Shown one piece after another: positions 1 through 4,805 of a DNA stretch of 31,650 nt. A program made the translations under genes and the position numbers. Each line of letters begins with the position of its first letter. Within the stretch, counting starts at the first letter, position 1. The stretch spans positions 1 to 31,650 of IMG/VR virus record IMGVR_UViG_3300012012_000202. The stretch is one strand, 5' to 3'. The notes beneath the pieces are model-generated. The model had not been told where the DNA came from and made no database searches. It worked only from the letters and a program-made list of their open reading frames with translations. This DNA comes from a virus.

Positions 1-402
1 CTCTTCCCATGTCATATTACGGGTATCAGGTTTGGGTTTAGTTTTTTTATTTGGTTTATCTTCATTGTGAGCGAATATCCAATAAGATAAGTCAGCGTTA
101 TTAAATACTGCTTCTAATCTTTCTCCCATTAATGCTCTCCACTCTTCCTTTGTTTTACATTTAAATGTTTTAGTAGCCATTGCTTTAAAGAGGGGACCTG
201 TTGTTTTATATCCATCTCTTAACGGATAAGGCCTTCTGCCTGTTGTTGCTGGTCTTCTACCATTTGCTAATGCTTTCTCTTTATTGTAATTGTTTGCCCT
301 TTTACTTCTACATTGCTTACATATGTTTGTTGCGAACTTATGCTTTTGGGCAATCTCTTTTGTTTCTCCGCAATGTATGCAAGTTCGTACTTCAATTCTC
401 AT
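1..402 (-). CDS. Zinc-finger hypothetical protein, partial (C-terminus outside window)
   Basis: An open frame runs from an ATG at 402 off the left edge, 134 codons without a stop. The N-terminus has two CxxC pairs (C8/C11 and C28/C31), which look like a treble-clef or ribbon-type zinc site. A basic stretch with GRRP repeats follows, then a segment rich in Trp and Lys (KTKEEWRAL, YWIFAHNEDK). The start overlaps the end of the sigma-like gene by 11 nt, so the two are probably translationally coupled. The zinc-finger head resembles that of the GIY-YIG protein at 2307-2831 and heads seen on phage nucleases, but no nuclease core is visible in the part present. Function unknown; DNA binding is an inference. 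Confidence 0.7.
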   Translation of the reverse strand, partial: MRIEVRTCIHCGETKEIAQKHKFATNICKQCRSKRANNYNKEKALANGRRPATTGRRPYPLRDGYKTTGPLFKAMATKTFKCKTKEEWRALMGERLEAVFNNADLSYWIFAHNEDKPNKKTKPKPDTRNMTWEE

Positions 403-943
403 CGTATGGATTATTTATAACTTCTTTTAAGTGTTGTCGAATCTTTTTTACCGCTAAGAACGTTGTACTCTTACTTATCTTTATATCGTTTGCAACTGCA
501 TCCAATGTCCTATCACTCATCCAATACAACTGAAAGATTTTAGATGCTGGCCACATCTTAGTTGATTCTAAATGTTTTAGTTCACTCATTACGTCATCAA
601 ATGCTTTCTGAATGTTCATATCTCTATCTACATCATAAGGTATGTCGATTTCATCCGAGTGAACCTCTTCCTTTAAAATCATTTTATTGTTTCTTTTTTG
701 TTTGTTTATCCAACGATGTTTTAAGAACTGCTGACAGTACATAATATTGTAGGAGTTTCCCCAAAAGATAGATGGATTGCATTTTTCAGCTAAATAAAGA
801 TAGAGGTCCTGCACTAAATCATCTGCAGAATCTCTATCCTTAGTTATATTCAATGCCATATTAAATAACCAATTGTGTGAATCAATATAAAGATGTTCTA
901 ATCTCTTATTACATTCGGTTAATAATAGGCTTCCACTAATCAT
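392..943 (-). CDS. Sigma-70 family (ECF-like) RNA polymerase sigma factor
   Basis: About 183 residues with the two-domain layout of a small sigma factor. An N-terminal region-2-like helix set contains DRDSADDLVQDLYLYLAE, followed by an aromatic and basic segment (HRWINKQKRNNK) where regions 2.3-2.4 are expected. A C-terminal helix-turn-helix (TLDAVANDIKISKSTTFLAV, then KKIRQHLK) fits region 4. I chose the ATG at 943 because it overlaps the upstream stop as TAATG; a longer frame begins at 964 and would overlap the neighbour by 22 nt. The protein may direct host RNA polymerase to phage promoters, possibly those of the late module. It is divergent, so an anti-sigma or other HTH regulator cannot be excluded. 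Confidence 0.72.
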   Translation of the reverse strand: MISGSLLLTECNKRLEHLYIDSHNWLFNMALNITKDRDSADDLVQDLYLYLAEKCNPSIFWGNSYNIMYCQQFLKHRWINKQKRNNKMILKEEVHSDEIDIPYDVDRDMNIQKAFDDVMSELKHLESTKMWPASKIFQLYWMSDRTLDAVANDIKISKSTTFLAVKKIRQHLKEVINNPYDEN

Positions 944-1194
944 TATTTTCTTTCTTTTACCCAATTATGTAAATGGTCTACTGCTCTTTTCCAATGTGCA
1001 CCTGCACTTCCGCAAGTACATGGACGTGGTTCGTTTTGGCCTCTAACTCTATTAAAGTTATCCCATATATATGGTGCTTTGTTTTCAGGTAGATATGCAC
1101 CAATTGAAGTTAGGGTTGCATTTAATTCCTGAAACTCTTCAAAACTTAATGGATGATACTTAGATTGTTGTACATCCGGCTTTAATTCTTCCAT
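943..1194 (-). CDS. Small hypothetical protein with CTCG motif
   Basis: An 83-residue protein. The C-terminal half carries PRPCTCGSAGAHWKRAVDHL, whose Cys pair and His residues could hold a metal, and ends in a basic amphipathic helix. I have the impression of similar small proteins in phages of Bacteroidota but cannot name a function. Its ATG is joined to the upstream stop as TAATATG and its own stop overlaps the sigma-factor start as TAATG. It is therefore part of a tightly coupled early operon. Confidence 0.65.
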   Translation of the reverse strand: MEELKPDVQQSKYHPLSFEEFQELNATLTSIGAYLPENKAPYIWDNFNRVRGQNEPRPCTCGSAGAHWKRAVDHLHNWVKERK

Positions 1195-1195
1195 A

Positions 1196-1462
1196 TTAGT
1201 TTACTTTTTTTAATTTAGGTAATTTCATTTCTGCTGGCTTTTGTGGTTGTATCTGCTGATTAGGATAAATAGGATTTGCTAAATTAGCGAACTTACTTAC
1301 TAAATCCCAATGTGGGTGGTTTGGTGAGAATGATATCCCCATGGCACCAAGGATTAATATTAAATCATTTACTGATTCTAACTTTGAGAAATCAATTAAG
1401 TAAACTGCTTTTGGGTCTACTTCAGGTTGTGTGTTTTCATTTGTAATTGTTGTAACTGGCAT
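1196..1462 (-). CDS. Hypothetical protein, 88 aa
   Basis: An 88-residue protein with no domain I recognise. The middle looks like a folded helical segment (VYLIDFSKLESVNDLILILG), and the C-terminal third is rich in Pro, Gln and Lys and probably flexible. It lies in the early operon between two other small genes, with short gaps on both sides, and its frame is uninterrupted. Function unknown. Confidence 0.55.
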   Translation of the reverse strand: MPVTTITNENTQPEVDPKAVYLIDFSKLESVNDLILILGAMGISFSPNHPHWDLVSKFANLANPIYPNQQIQPQKPAEMKLPKLKKVN

Positions 1463-1478
1463 AATTGTTTTGTTTTAT

Positions 1479-1661
1479 TTATAATTTAATTCTATTGTTG
1501 CAACCAAATAGGTTATCTAAATAATCACGTCTGCTATCGCATCCGCAATCTGTTTTTCTAAAGAATGTCCAAGCTATCCAGCCGGCCAATTGCTTCCCGT
1601 GACCTAATGTTATAACGGATATCAATCCTTCTAACCACGTTCCAAATCTAAATATACACAT
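1479..1661 (-). CDS. Small Cys-rich protein with CGCDSRR motif
   Basis: A 60-residue protein. The N-terminal half is hydrophobic (LEGLISVITLGHGKQLAGWI). The C-terminal half contains TDCGCDSRRDYLDNLFGCN, a CGCxxRRxxLxxLF pattern that I recall from small proteins of phages of Bacteroidota. Its start lies one nucleotide after the stop of the ribbon-helix-helix gene. The Cys residues could bind a metal, but that is an inference. Function unknown. Confidence 0.6.
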   Translation of the reverse strand: MCIFRFGTWLEGLISVITLGHGKQLAGWIAWTFFRKTDCGCDSRRDYLDNLFGCNNRIKL

Positions 1662-1662
1662 A

Positions 1663-1815
1663 CTAGTTTGTTTTATTGTTTGATAATGCTTGTCTAACTA
1701 ATGCTGCTATAAATCCACTCATCGAAAAACCATGGGTTTTACAATAAATTTTTAAGTAACGATGCAACTCTGCATCCATTTGAACCATTTTGTAATCTTC
1801 TTTTGCTTTTCTCAT
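1663..1815 (-). CDS. Ribbon-helix-helix (Arc/MetJ-type) DNA-binding protein
   Basis: A 50-residue protein. It starts with a basic tail, then a strand-like segment (YKMVQMDAELHRYLKIYC) and two helices (THGFSMSGFIAALVRQAL), which is the order of a ribbon-helix-helix fold. Such proteins bind palindromic operators as dimers and often repress their own operon. It lies directly downstream of the two endonuclease genes and is probably read from the promoter at 2842-2873, whose -33 element sits in a 9-bp-armed palindrome. Autorepression at that palindrome is an inference. The start is one nucleotide after the upstream stop. Confidence 0.7.
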   Translation of the reverse strand: MRKAKEDYKMVQMDAELHRYLKIYCKTHGFSMSGFIAALVRQALSNNKTN

Positions 1816-1816
1816 T

Positions 1817-2296
1817 TTATTTTATTTTATATTTTCCTCTTATTTTTCCTAATTTAGCTAACCTCATTTTCATTTTGGTTTCATCTGTATTCTTTCTACC
1901 TTTATGTGTTTTTGAAATTTTAGATTTAGCTTCTTCGTTATGCGTTTTACCTTTCATTGGATTTATTATTCTACCATCTTTGTGCGCATGTTTCATATTA
2001 TGTTTTCTATCGCACCATTCTAAATTCTCAACTCTATTATCATCTTTAATATAATTAATATGATTTACTTCAGGTAAATTATTTGGATTTGGAATATATG
2101 TTTCTGCAACTAGTCTATGAACTAAAAATAATTTGCCCCATTGCCCTTTTTTTGCATCATATTGTAATGAAACTAATTTGTATCCATTAGCATGCTTATA
2201 TTGATTTAATATTTTTGTTTCATTAAATTTATTTAATACAACTATACCATCTGTAGAAATACTATAATTTGTATCTTTATATTGTTTATAACTCAT
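1817..2296 (-). CDS. HNH homing endonuclease (NUMOD4/HNH_3/NUMOD3-like)
   Basis: A 159-residue protein with the typical order of a free-standing homing endonuclease. An N-terminal NUMOD4-like strand region (NYSISTDGIVVLN) comes first. The HNH core follows with VHRLVAETYIPNP, then EVNHINYIKDDNRVENLEWC, where NH and the later N are the likely catalytic and metal-binding residues. The C-terminal Lys-rich repeats (KSKISKTHKGR, LAKLGKIRG) look like NUMOD3 DNA-binding modules. Such enzymes cut at specific sites and spread their own gene. It is 10 nt downstream of a GIY-YIG gene of a different nuclease fold. Confidence 0.85.
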   Translation of the reverse strand: MSYKQYKDTNYSISTDGIVVLNKFNETKILNQYKHANGYKLVSLQYDAKKGQWGKLFLVHRLVAETYIPNPNNLPEVNHINYIKDDNRVENLEWCDRKHNMKHAHKDGRIINPMKGKTHNEEAKSKISKTHKGRKNTDETKMKMRLAKLGKIRGKYKIK

Positions 2297-2306
2297 AATG
2301 TGTATT

Positions 2307-2831
2307 CTACTTTAAGCGTACATTTAAACTTAATCCTAATTTGTTAAAGTGATTTATCATTGTGTATTCAATCGTTCTTAGTGTTTCTCTATCAGTACCA
2401 GCCATATCCAATACTACCCACTTATGTTTATCATAGCCGTACATATCAAATGATTTATGTAGTAGCGGCATTACACCACTATTGTGTAGGTATTCTTTTT
2501 TATGTGCGCTCTTTCTATAACTGAAAAGAGTTTGTGTAGAACCTACATATACTTTTTGTTCAGGATTCACAATGTAATATATTGCTGAACGTGAATCATC
2601 AGCTTTAACATTCTCTTTAACCCATTCGTTACAATATCCTACCCACTTGTCCCAATTATTTTTATACCATTGAGTTTGATATTCTGGTTTAGTTTCTCTG
2701 AAATTTTGATTAACTATCTTTACACAGCTTTTACACTTTGGCTGTCTAAAATCTTTGGATGCTGACATTTTATAATATTCAGAAAATGGTTTTGATTTAT
2801 TACATTGATTACAAACTTTCATAGGTGCCAT
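2307..2831 (-). CDS. GIY-YIG endonuclease with N-terminal zinc finger
   Basis: A 174-residue protein. The N-terminal 40 residues hold two CxxC pairs (VCNQCNKSKPF and PKCKSCVK), a small zinc finger likely to bind DNA. After a Trp-rich linker comes a GIY-YIG domain from about residue 83: AIYYIVNPEQKVYVGST carries the paired Tyr and the YVGS turn, then a basic helix (SYRKSAHKKEY) with the candidate catalytic Arg, and an acidic helix (DRETLRTIEYTMINHF) with the metal-binding Glu. It is probably a homing or mobile endonuclease. An alternative start at 2822 gives MKVCNQC and would leave more room after the predicted transcription start. Confidence 0.82.
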   Translation of the reverse strand: MAPMKVCNQCNKSKPFSEYYKMSASKDFRQPKCKSCVKIVNQNFRETKPEYQTQWYKNNWDKWVGYCNEWVKENVKADDSRSAIYYIVNPEQKVYVGSTQTLFSYRKSAHKKEYLHNSGVMPLLHKSFDMYGYDKHKWVVLDMAGTDRETLRTIEYTMINHFNKLGLSLNVRLK

Positions 2832-2841
2832 TTTATTTTTA

Positions 2842-2873
2842 TAAAGTTAATAAAAATATTTGGAATTACCAAA
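2842..2873 (-). promoter_or_regulatory. Bacteroidota-type promoter for the endonuclease/RHH genes
   Basis: Read on the minus strand, TTTG (2873-2870) is followed by exactly 20 nt and then TAACTTTA (2849-2842), one base from TAnnTTTG. Transcription would start near 2837, just before the GIY-YIG start codon. The -33 element lies inside the palindrome at 2855-2877. Confidence 0.6.
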
Positions 2874-2877
2874 TATT
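2855..2877. promoter_or_regulatory. Palindromic operator-like site over the -33 element
   Basis: A perfect inverted repeat with 9-bp arms, AATATTTGG and CCAAATATT, separated by 5 nt. It covers the -33 element of the endonuclease promoter, so a bound protein would block polymerase. The ribbon-helix-helix protein encoded downstream is the obvious candidate ligand, by inference only. Confidence 0.55.
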
Positions 2878-2918
2878 CTATACACATATATATGATTTAA
2901 AAAATCGTTTCGTGAGTT

Positions 2919-3122
2919 TTATCCAAAAAATTTATCAAAAACTTCTTCTTCAAATACTGATGTTTTGATTGTATCCTTAACTAATGGTTGATTAAAGTAC
3001 CTATACCATTCAGCAGGGTTCTTAGCTAACTCATGCCCAAACTTTGCATCTTCTGATAATTCAAAGTTAGGGTCTACTATTATTTCATTAACTACTTTTT
3101 TCTTATTATGCAAAGATTCCAT
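2919..3122 (-). CDS. Hypothetical protein, 67 aa
   Basis: A 67-residue acidic protein with no recognisable domain. It contains a central helical-looking stretch (EDAKFGHELAKNPAEWYRYF) and an acidic C-terminus ending in FDKFFG. Its start overlaps the end of the DUF4373 gene by 17 nt, so it is probably translated from the same mRNA and may act with that protein. Function unknown. Confidence 0.6.
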   Translation of the reverse strand: MESLHNKKKVVNEIIVDPNFELSEDAKFGHELAKNPAEWYRYFNQPLVKDTIKTSVFEEEVFDKFFG

Positions 3123-3885
3123 TTTTATATTGTTTTAATTTGTTTCTATAATTAGTTTGTGCTGAAGTATCACCTGGCAAATACATTTCTAATAAATTAT
3201 CAAACCCTCCATAATCTTCATCTATTTCTCTCATTACTGAATTGTATTTAAATCTACTATCTAAATCTACAAACTTTTGTATTACTTTATCAAGCATTTC
3301 ATAACTGAAATTAACTTCTGTTTCATCAATAAAGTAATCAACTTCATTATTTTCTATTTCAGGTAAATCAGGAGCATTATACGCAGCAAGTAGTTTACTT
3401 TTATCTAATATACTTTGCTTTACTTTACTATTGTCTACTTTACTTTCCTTTACTTTACTTTGTCTATTATTGGTATCAATAACTTCATTATTGTTAACAT
3501 TAACCCCACTCAACTTACTTATTGGTGAGTTATTACTACAATAATCCTTTCTACGAAGCAATACTGTATCCTCTAATCTTTTTGTAAATTTAGGACAATG
3601 TAAGTAACCATAATCAATTCTAAATAAATCTAACTGAATACAATAGTTAATAATATCCTTTAACTCATCAGCATCGCAATCATATTCAGATGTCAATAAT
3701 TCAATGTTACTATCATCCCATTTAATTTCAAAGTATTCAGTATCACCCAATAATTCTAATGTGATAATATAAATTGAATATCCTAAGTGTTTATACTTCC
3801 TACGAAGTGCTTTAATCTTAATGTCGTTTCTCATATCACAATCGTGTGAGAAATAATCAACATTATGTTTTACAGGTCTTGCCAT
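3106..3885 (-). CDS. DUF4373 (Lin1244/Lin1753-like) replication-type protein
   Basis: 259 residues. The N-terminus ARPVKHNVDYFSHDCDMRND and the following winged-helix-like region (LRRKYKHLGYSIYIITLELL) match the DUF4373 N-terminal domain known from phage and plasmid replication proteins. Residues about 150-175 form a low-complexity Lys/Ser/Val linker (KVKESKVDNSKVKQS), encoded by a direct DNA repeat at 3412-3466. The C-terminal 80 residues resemble a separate small domain. I place the start at 3885 (MARPVKH); the longer frame from 3924 begins inside a terminator-like hairpin and its first 13 residues look spurious. It is the first gene after the promoter at 4010-4041. A role in initiating phage DNA replication is inferred. 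Confidence 0.75.
   Translation of the reverse strand: MARPVKHNVDYFSHDCDMRNDIKIKALRRKYKHLGYSIYIITLELLGDTEYFEIKWDDSNIELLTSEYDCDADELKDIINYCIQLDLFRIDYGYLHCPKFTKRLEDTVLLRRKDYCSNNSPISKLSGVNVNNNEVIDTNNRQSKVKESKVDNSKVKQSILDKSKLLAAYNAPDLPEIENNEVDYFIDETEVNFSYEMLDKVIQKFVDLDSRFKYNSVMREIDEDYGGFDNLLEMYLPGDTSAQTNYRNKLKQYKNGIFA
3412..3466. repeat. Imperfect ~25-bp direct repeat inside the DUF4373 gene
   Basis: Two copies, at 3412-3437 and 3442-3466, differ by one substitution and one missing base, and each is built from ACTTTA units. They encode the low-complexity linker of the replication-type protein and could also act as iterons. Confidence 0.6.
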
Positions 3886-3894
3886 AATCTTAAT

Positions 3895-3943
3895 AAAAAA
3901 CCCCATTGAAAGTAAGAATCGCACTCTTACCTTCTCTGGGGTT
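3895..3943 (-). terminator. Terminator-like hairpin in the leader of the replication gene
   Basis: On the minus strand a 7-bp lower stem (AACCCCA with TGGGGTT), a 2x2 internal loop (GA/AA) and a 10-bp upper stem (GAAGGTAAGA with TCTTACTTTC, one G-U) close a 7-nt loop GTGCGAT. The stem runs into a T tract ending at 3895, 10 nt before the start codon at 3885. This placement suits an attenuator rather than the end of an operon. Confidence 0.7.
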
Positions 3944-4005
3944 GGTTTGGAATTTCTTCCGTTATCTTTAATACAATGTGCGATATTGTATGTTTTTTCT
4001 GAACT
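3895..4005 (-). promoter_or_regulatory. Structured 5' leader with two hairpins whose loops are complementary
   Basis: Transcription from the promoter at 4010-4041 should start near 4005 and give a leader of about 120 nt before the ATG at 3885. Hairpin 1 (3991-3971) has a 7-bp stem ATACAAT/ATTGTAT and loop ATCGCAC. Hairpin 2 (3943-3899) has loop GTGCGAT. The two 7-nt loops are exact reverse complements over their full length and the match does not extend into the stems, which points to a loop-loop (kissing) contact. The second hairpin is terminator-like, so the contact could control read-through into the gene. The ligand or partner, if any, is unknown. Confidence 0.6.
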
Positions 4006-4009
4006 GAAA

Positions 4010-4041
4010 CAAATATACTACAATTATTTTAAATTACCAAA
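4010..4041 (-). promoter_or_regulatory. Consensus Bacteroidota promoter for the early/replication operon
   Basis: On the minus strand TTTG (4041-4038) is followed by exactly 20 nt and then TATATTTG (4017-4010), a full match to TTTG-N20-TAnnTTTG. The -33 region reads ATTTGGTAATT, the same as in the endonuclease promoter. Confidence 0.75.
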
Positions 4042-4043
4042 TA

Positions 4044-4056
4044 ATATTCAGAATAT
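4044..4056. promoter_or_regulatory. 13-bp palindrome upstream of the early promoter
   Basis: ATATTC-A-GAATAT is a perfect palindrome two bases upstream of the -33 element of the early promoter. It is a plausible operator; the protein that binds it is not known. Confidence 0.4.
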
Positions 4057-4101
4057 CTGATTGACATATATAAATATCGTGAAAAAATAAAAACGAAAAA
4101 G

Positions 4102-4133
4102 CTTGGATTATTCAGGCGAATTTCGTATATTTG
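4102..4133 (+). promoter_or_regulatory. Bacteroidota-type plus-strand promoter
   Basis: CTTG (4102-4105), 20 nt, then TATATTTG (4126-4133). The -7 element is a full match. Transcription should start near 4138, only a few bases before the ATG at 4141. Confidence 0.65.
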
Positions 4134-4140
4134 GTCTGTA

Positions 4141-4290
4141 ATGAGAGATGAACTAACAAATAAGACTATGAATATGACAGACAAAGAGTTGAAAGAGCTT
4201 TACGCACAAATCCAAAAAGGATACGATGAACTGATGGAGAGAAACAGGCAAACCATCGAATGGATGAAAAGTGTAGGTTTACAAAAATAA
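4141..4290 (+). CDS. Small plus-strand helical protein, 49 codons
   Basis: The only plausible plus-strand gene in the window. It encodes 49 residues that look almost fully helical and charged (MTDKELKELYAQIQKGYDEL, then MERNRQTIEWMKSVGLQK), so a small coiled coil is likely. The strong promoter at 4102-4133 would start the mRNA near 4138, so use of the first ATG would be nearly leaderless; ATGs at 4168 or 4174 give a more usual short leader and remove a less structured N-terminus. It diverges from the early operon. Function unknown. Confidence 0.55.
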   Translation: MRDELTNKTMNMTDKELKELYAQIQKGYDELMERNRQTIEWMKSVGLQK

Positions 4291-4291
4291 T

Positions 4292-4323
4292 TTTGGAAAT
4301 GATAAAACTTTTTCCGATATTTG
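4292..4323 (+). promoter_or_regulatory. Second plus-strand promoter, for the small RNA
   Basis: TTTG (4292-4295), exactly 20 nt, then GATATTTG (4316-4323), one base from TAnnTTTG. It lies directly after the stop codon of the 49-codon ORF and just before the first hairpin of the candidate RNA. Confidence 0.5.
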
Positions 4324-4327
4324 TGTT

Positions 4328-4480
4328 ATAGTTAGAAAGAAGGACTTAATTAATACTGATATTTATTACACTTTTTGCATCAGTGTCCTTCTACCTTTCT
4401 ATATATCGATTGGTTTGTGCCATCTCCAATCGAATTTAATTTTGACCCCCATTGCGTTCTTGCTTTGGGGGTTTTTGTTT
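4328..4480 (+). ncRNA. Candidate structured small RNA with three hairpins
   Basis: About 150 nt without a credible ORF. Hairpin A (4333-4401) pairs TAGAA with TTCTA, AGAAGGAC (4338-4345) with GTCCTTCT (4385-4392), and ACTGAT (4355-4360) with ATCAGT (4379-4384), with one bulge on each side and an 18-nt loop. Hairpin B is an 8-bp perfect stem, TCGATTGG (4406-4413) with CCAATCGA (4426-4433), and a 12-nt loop. Hairpin C is the terminator at 4445-4480. A promoter lies just upstream. It could instead be the 3' UTR of the 49-codon ORF. I do not recognise it as a known RNA family. Confidence 0.55.
4445..4480 (+). terminator. Rho-independent terminator, plus strand
   Basis: A 7-bp stem, ACCCCCA (4445-4451) with TGGGGGT (4466-4472), and a 14-nt loop, followed by a T-rich tract. 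It ends the plus-strand unit. Confidence 0.8.
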
Positions 4481-4486
4481 GCGCAT

Positions 4487-4512
4487 AAAAAAACCCACTC
4501 TTTAGATGGGTT
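4487..4512 (-). terminator. Rho-independent terminator ending the late operon
   Basis: On the minus strand AACCCA (4512-4507) pairs with TGGGTT (4497-4492) around a 9-nt loop, followed by T residues to 4487. It starts 24 nt after the last late gene and faces the plus-strand terminator. Confidence 0.75.
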
Positions 4513-4535
4513 CTTTGTATTCGGTCGGTTATTCT

Positions 4536-4805
4536 CTATTTGCCTCTTTCTTCTAAATATTTTATCTCTACTCTTAATGCTGATACTTCTTCTACTAATT
4601 TTAGGATTTGTGCTCTCATTTCATCTTTCTCTTTAGATGATTGTTCTAATAGTAATTCTAATTTACTAATTCTAGTCTGACAATCCATTCGGATATATCT
4701 TTCATCATCTTCTTTATGTGATGCTCTTTTCTCAAAGTATCTCCACGCAGATGCTCCACCTAATGTGGTTATTGCCGTTATGATTACTGTGTATATATTT
4801 TCCAT
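4536..4805 (-). CDS. Membrane-anchored coiled-coil protein, possible lysis protein
   Basis: 89 residues. Residues about 4-20 are hydrophobic (IYTVIITAITTLGGASAW), one membrane segment near the N-terminus. A short basic stretch follows, then a long charged coiled coil to the C-terminus. This outline fits a holin accessory or inner-membrane spanin subunit, and the position at the end of the late operon suits a lysis role, but no specific family motif is visible. Its ATG overlaps the upstream stop as TAATG. A membrane-bound structural protein is the alternative. Confidence 0.55.
   Translation of the reverse strand: MENIYTVIITAITTLGGASAWRYFEKRASHKEDDERYIRMDCQTRISKLELLLEQSSKEKDEMRAQILKLVEEVSALRVEIKYLEERGK

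Noticed and set aside
201-533. Plus-strand ORF rich in Phe, Leu and Tyr
   Set aside because: It lies opposite the zinc-finger and sigma-like genes, and its hydrophobic look is a result of AT-rich antisense sequence.
3886-3924. N-terminal extension of the DUF4373 protein from a start at 3924
   Set aside because: The extra 13 residues would be encoded by the terminator-like hairpin, and the family begins with the MARP-type start at 3885.
4417-4423. Loop of small RNA hairpin B (GTGCCAT) is complementary to the start codon region of the GIY-YIG gene (2825-2831)
   Set aside because: Only 7 nt with no extension, and many loop-start pairs could be tested in this window, so chance is a fair explanation.
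4415-4636. Plus-strand ORF across the terminators
   Set aside because: It spans both terminators and the antisense of the last late gene and has no coding features.
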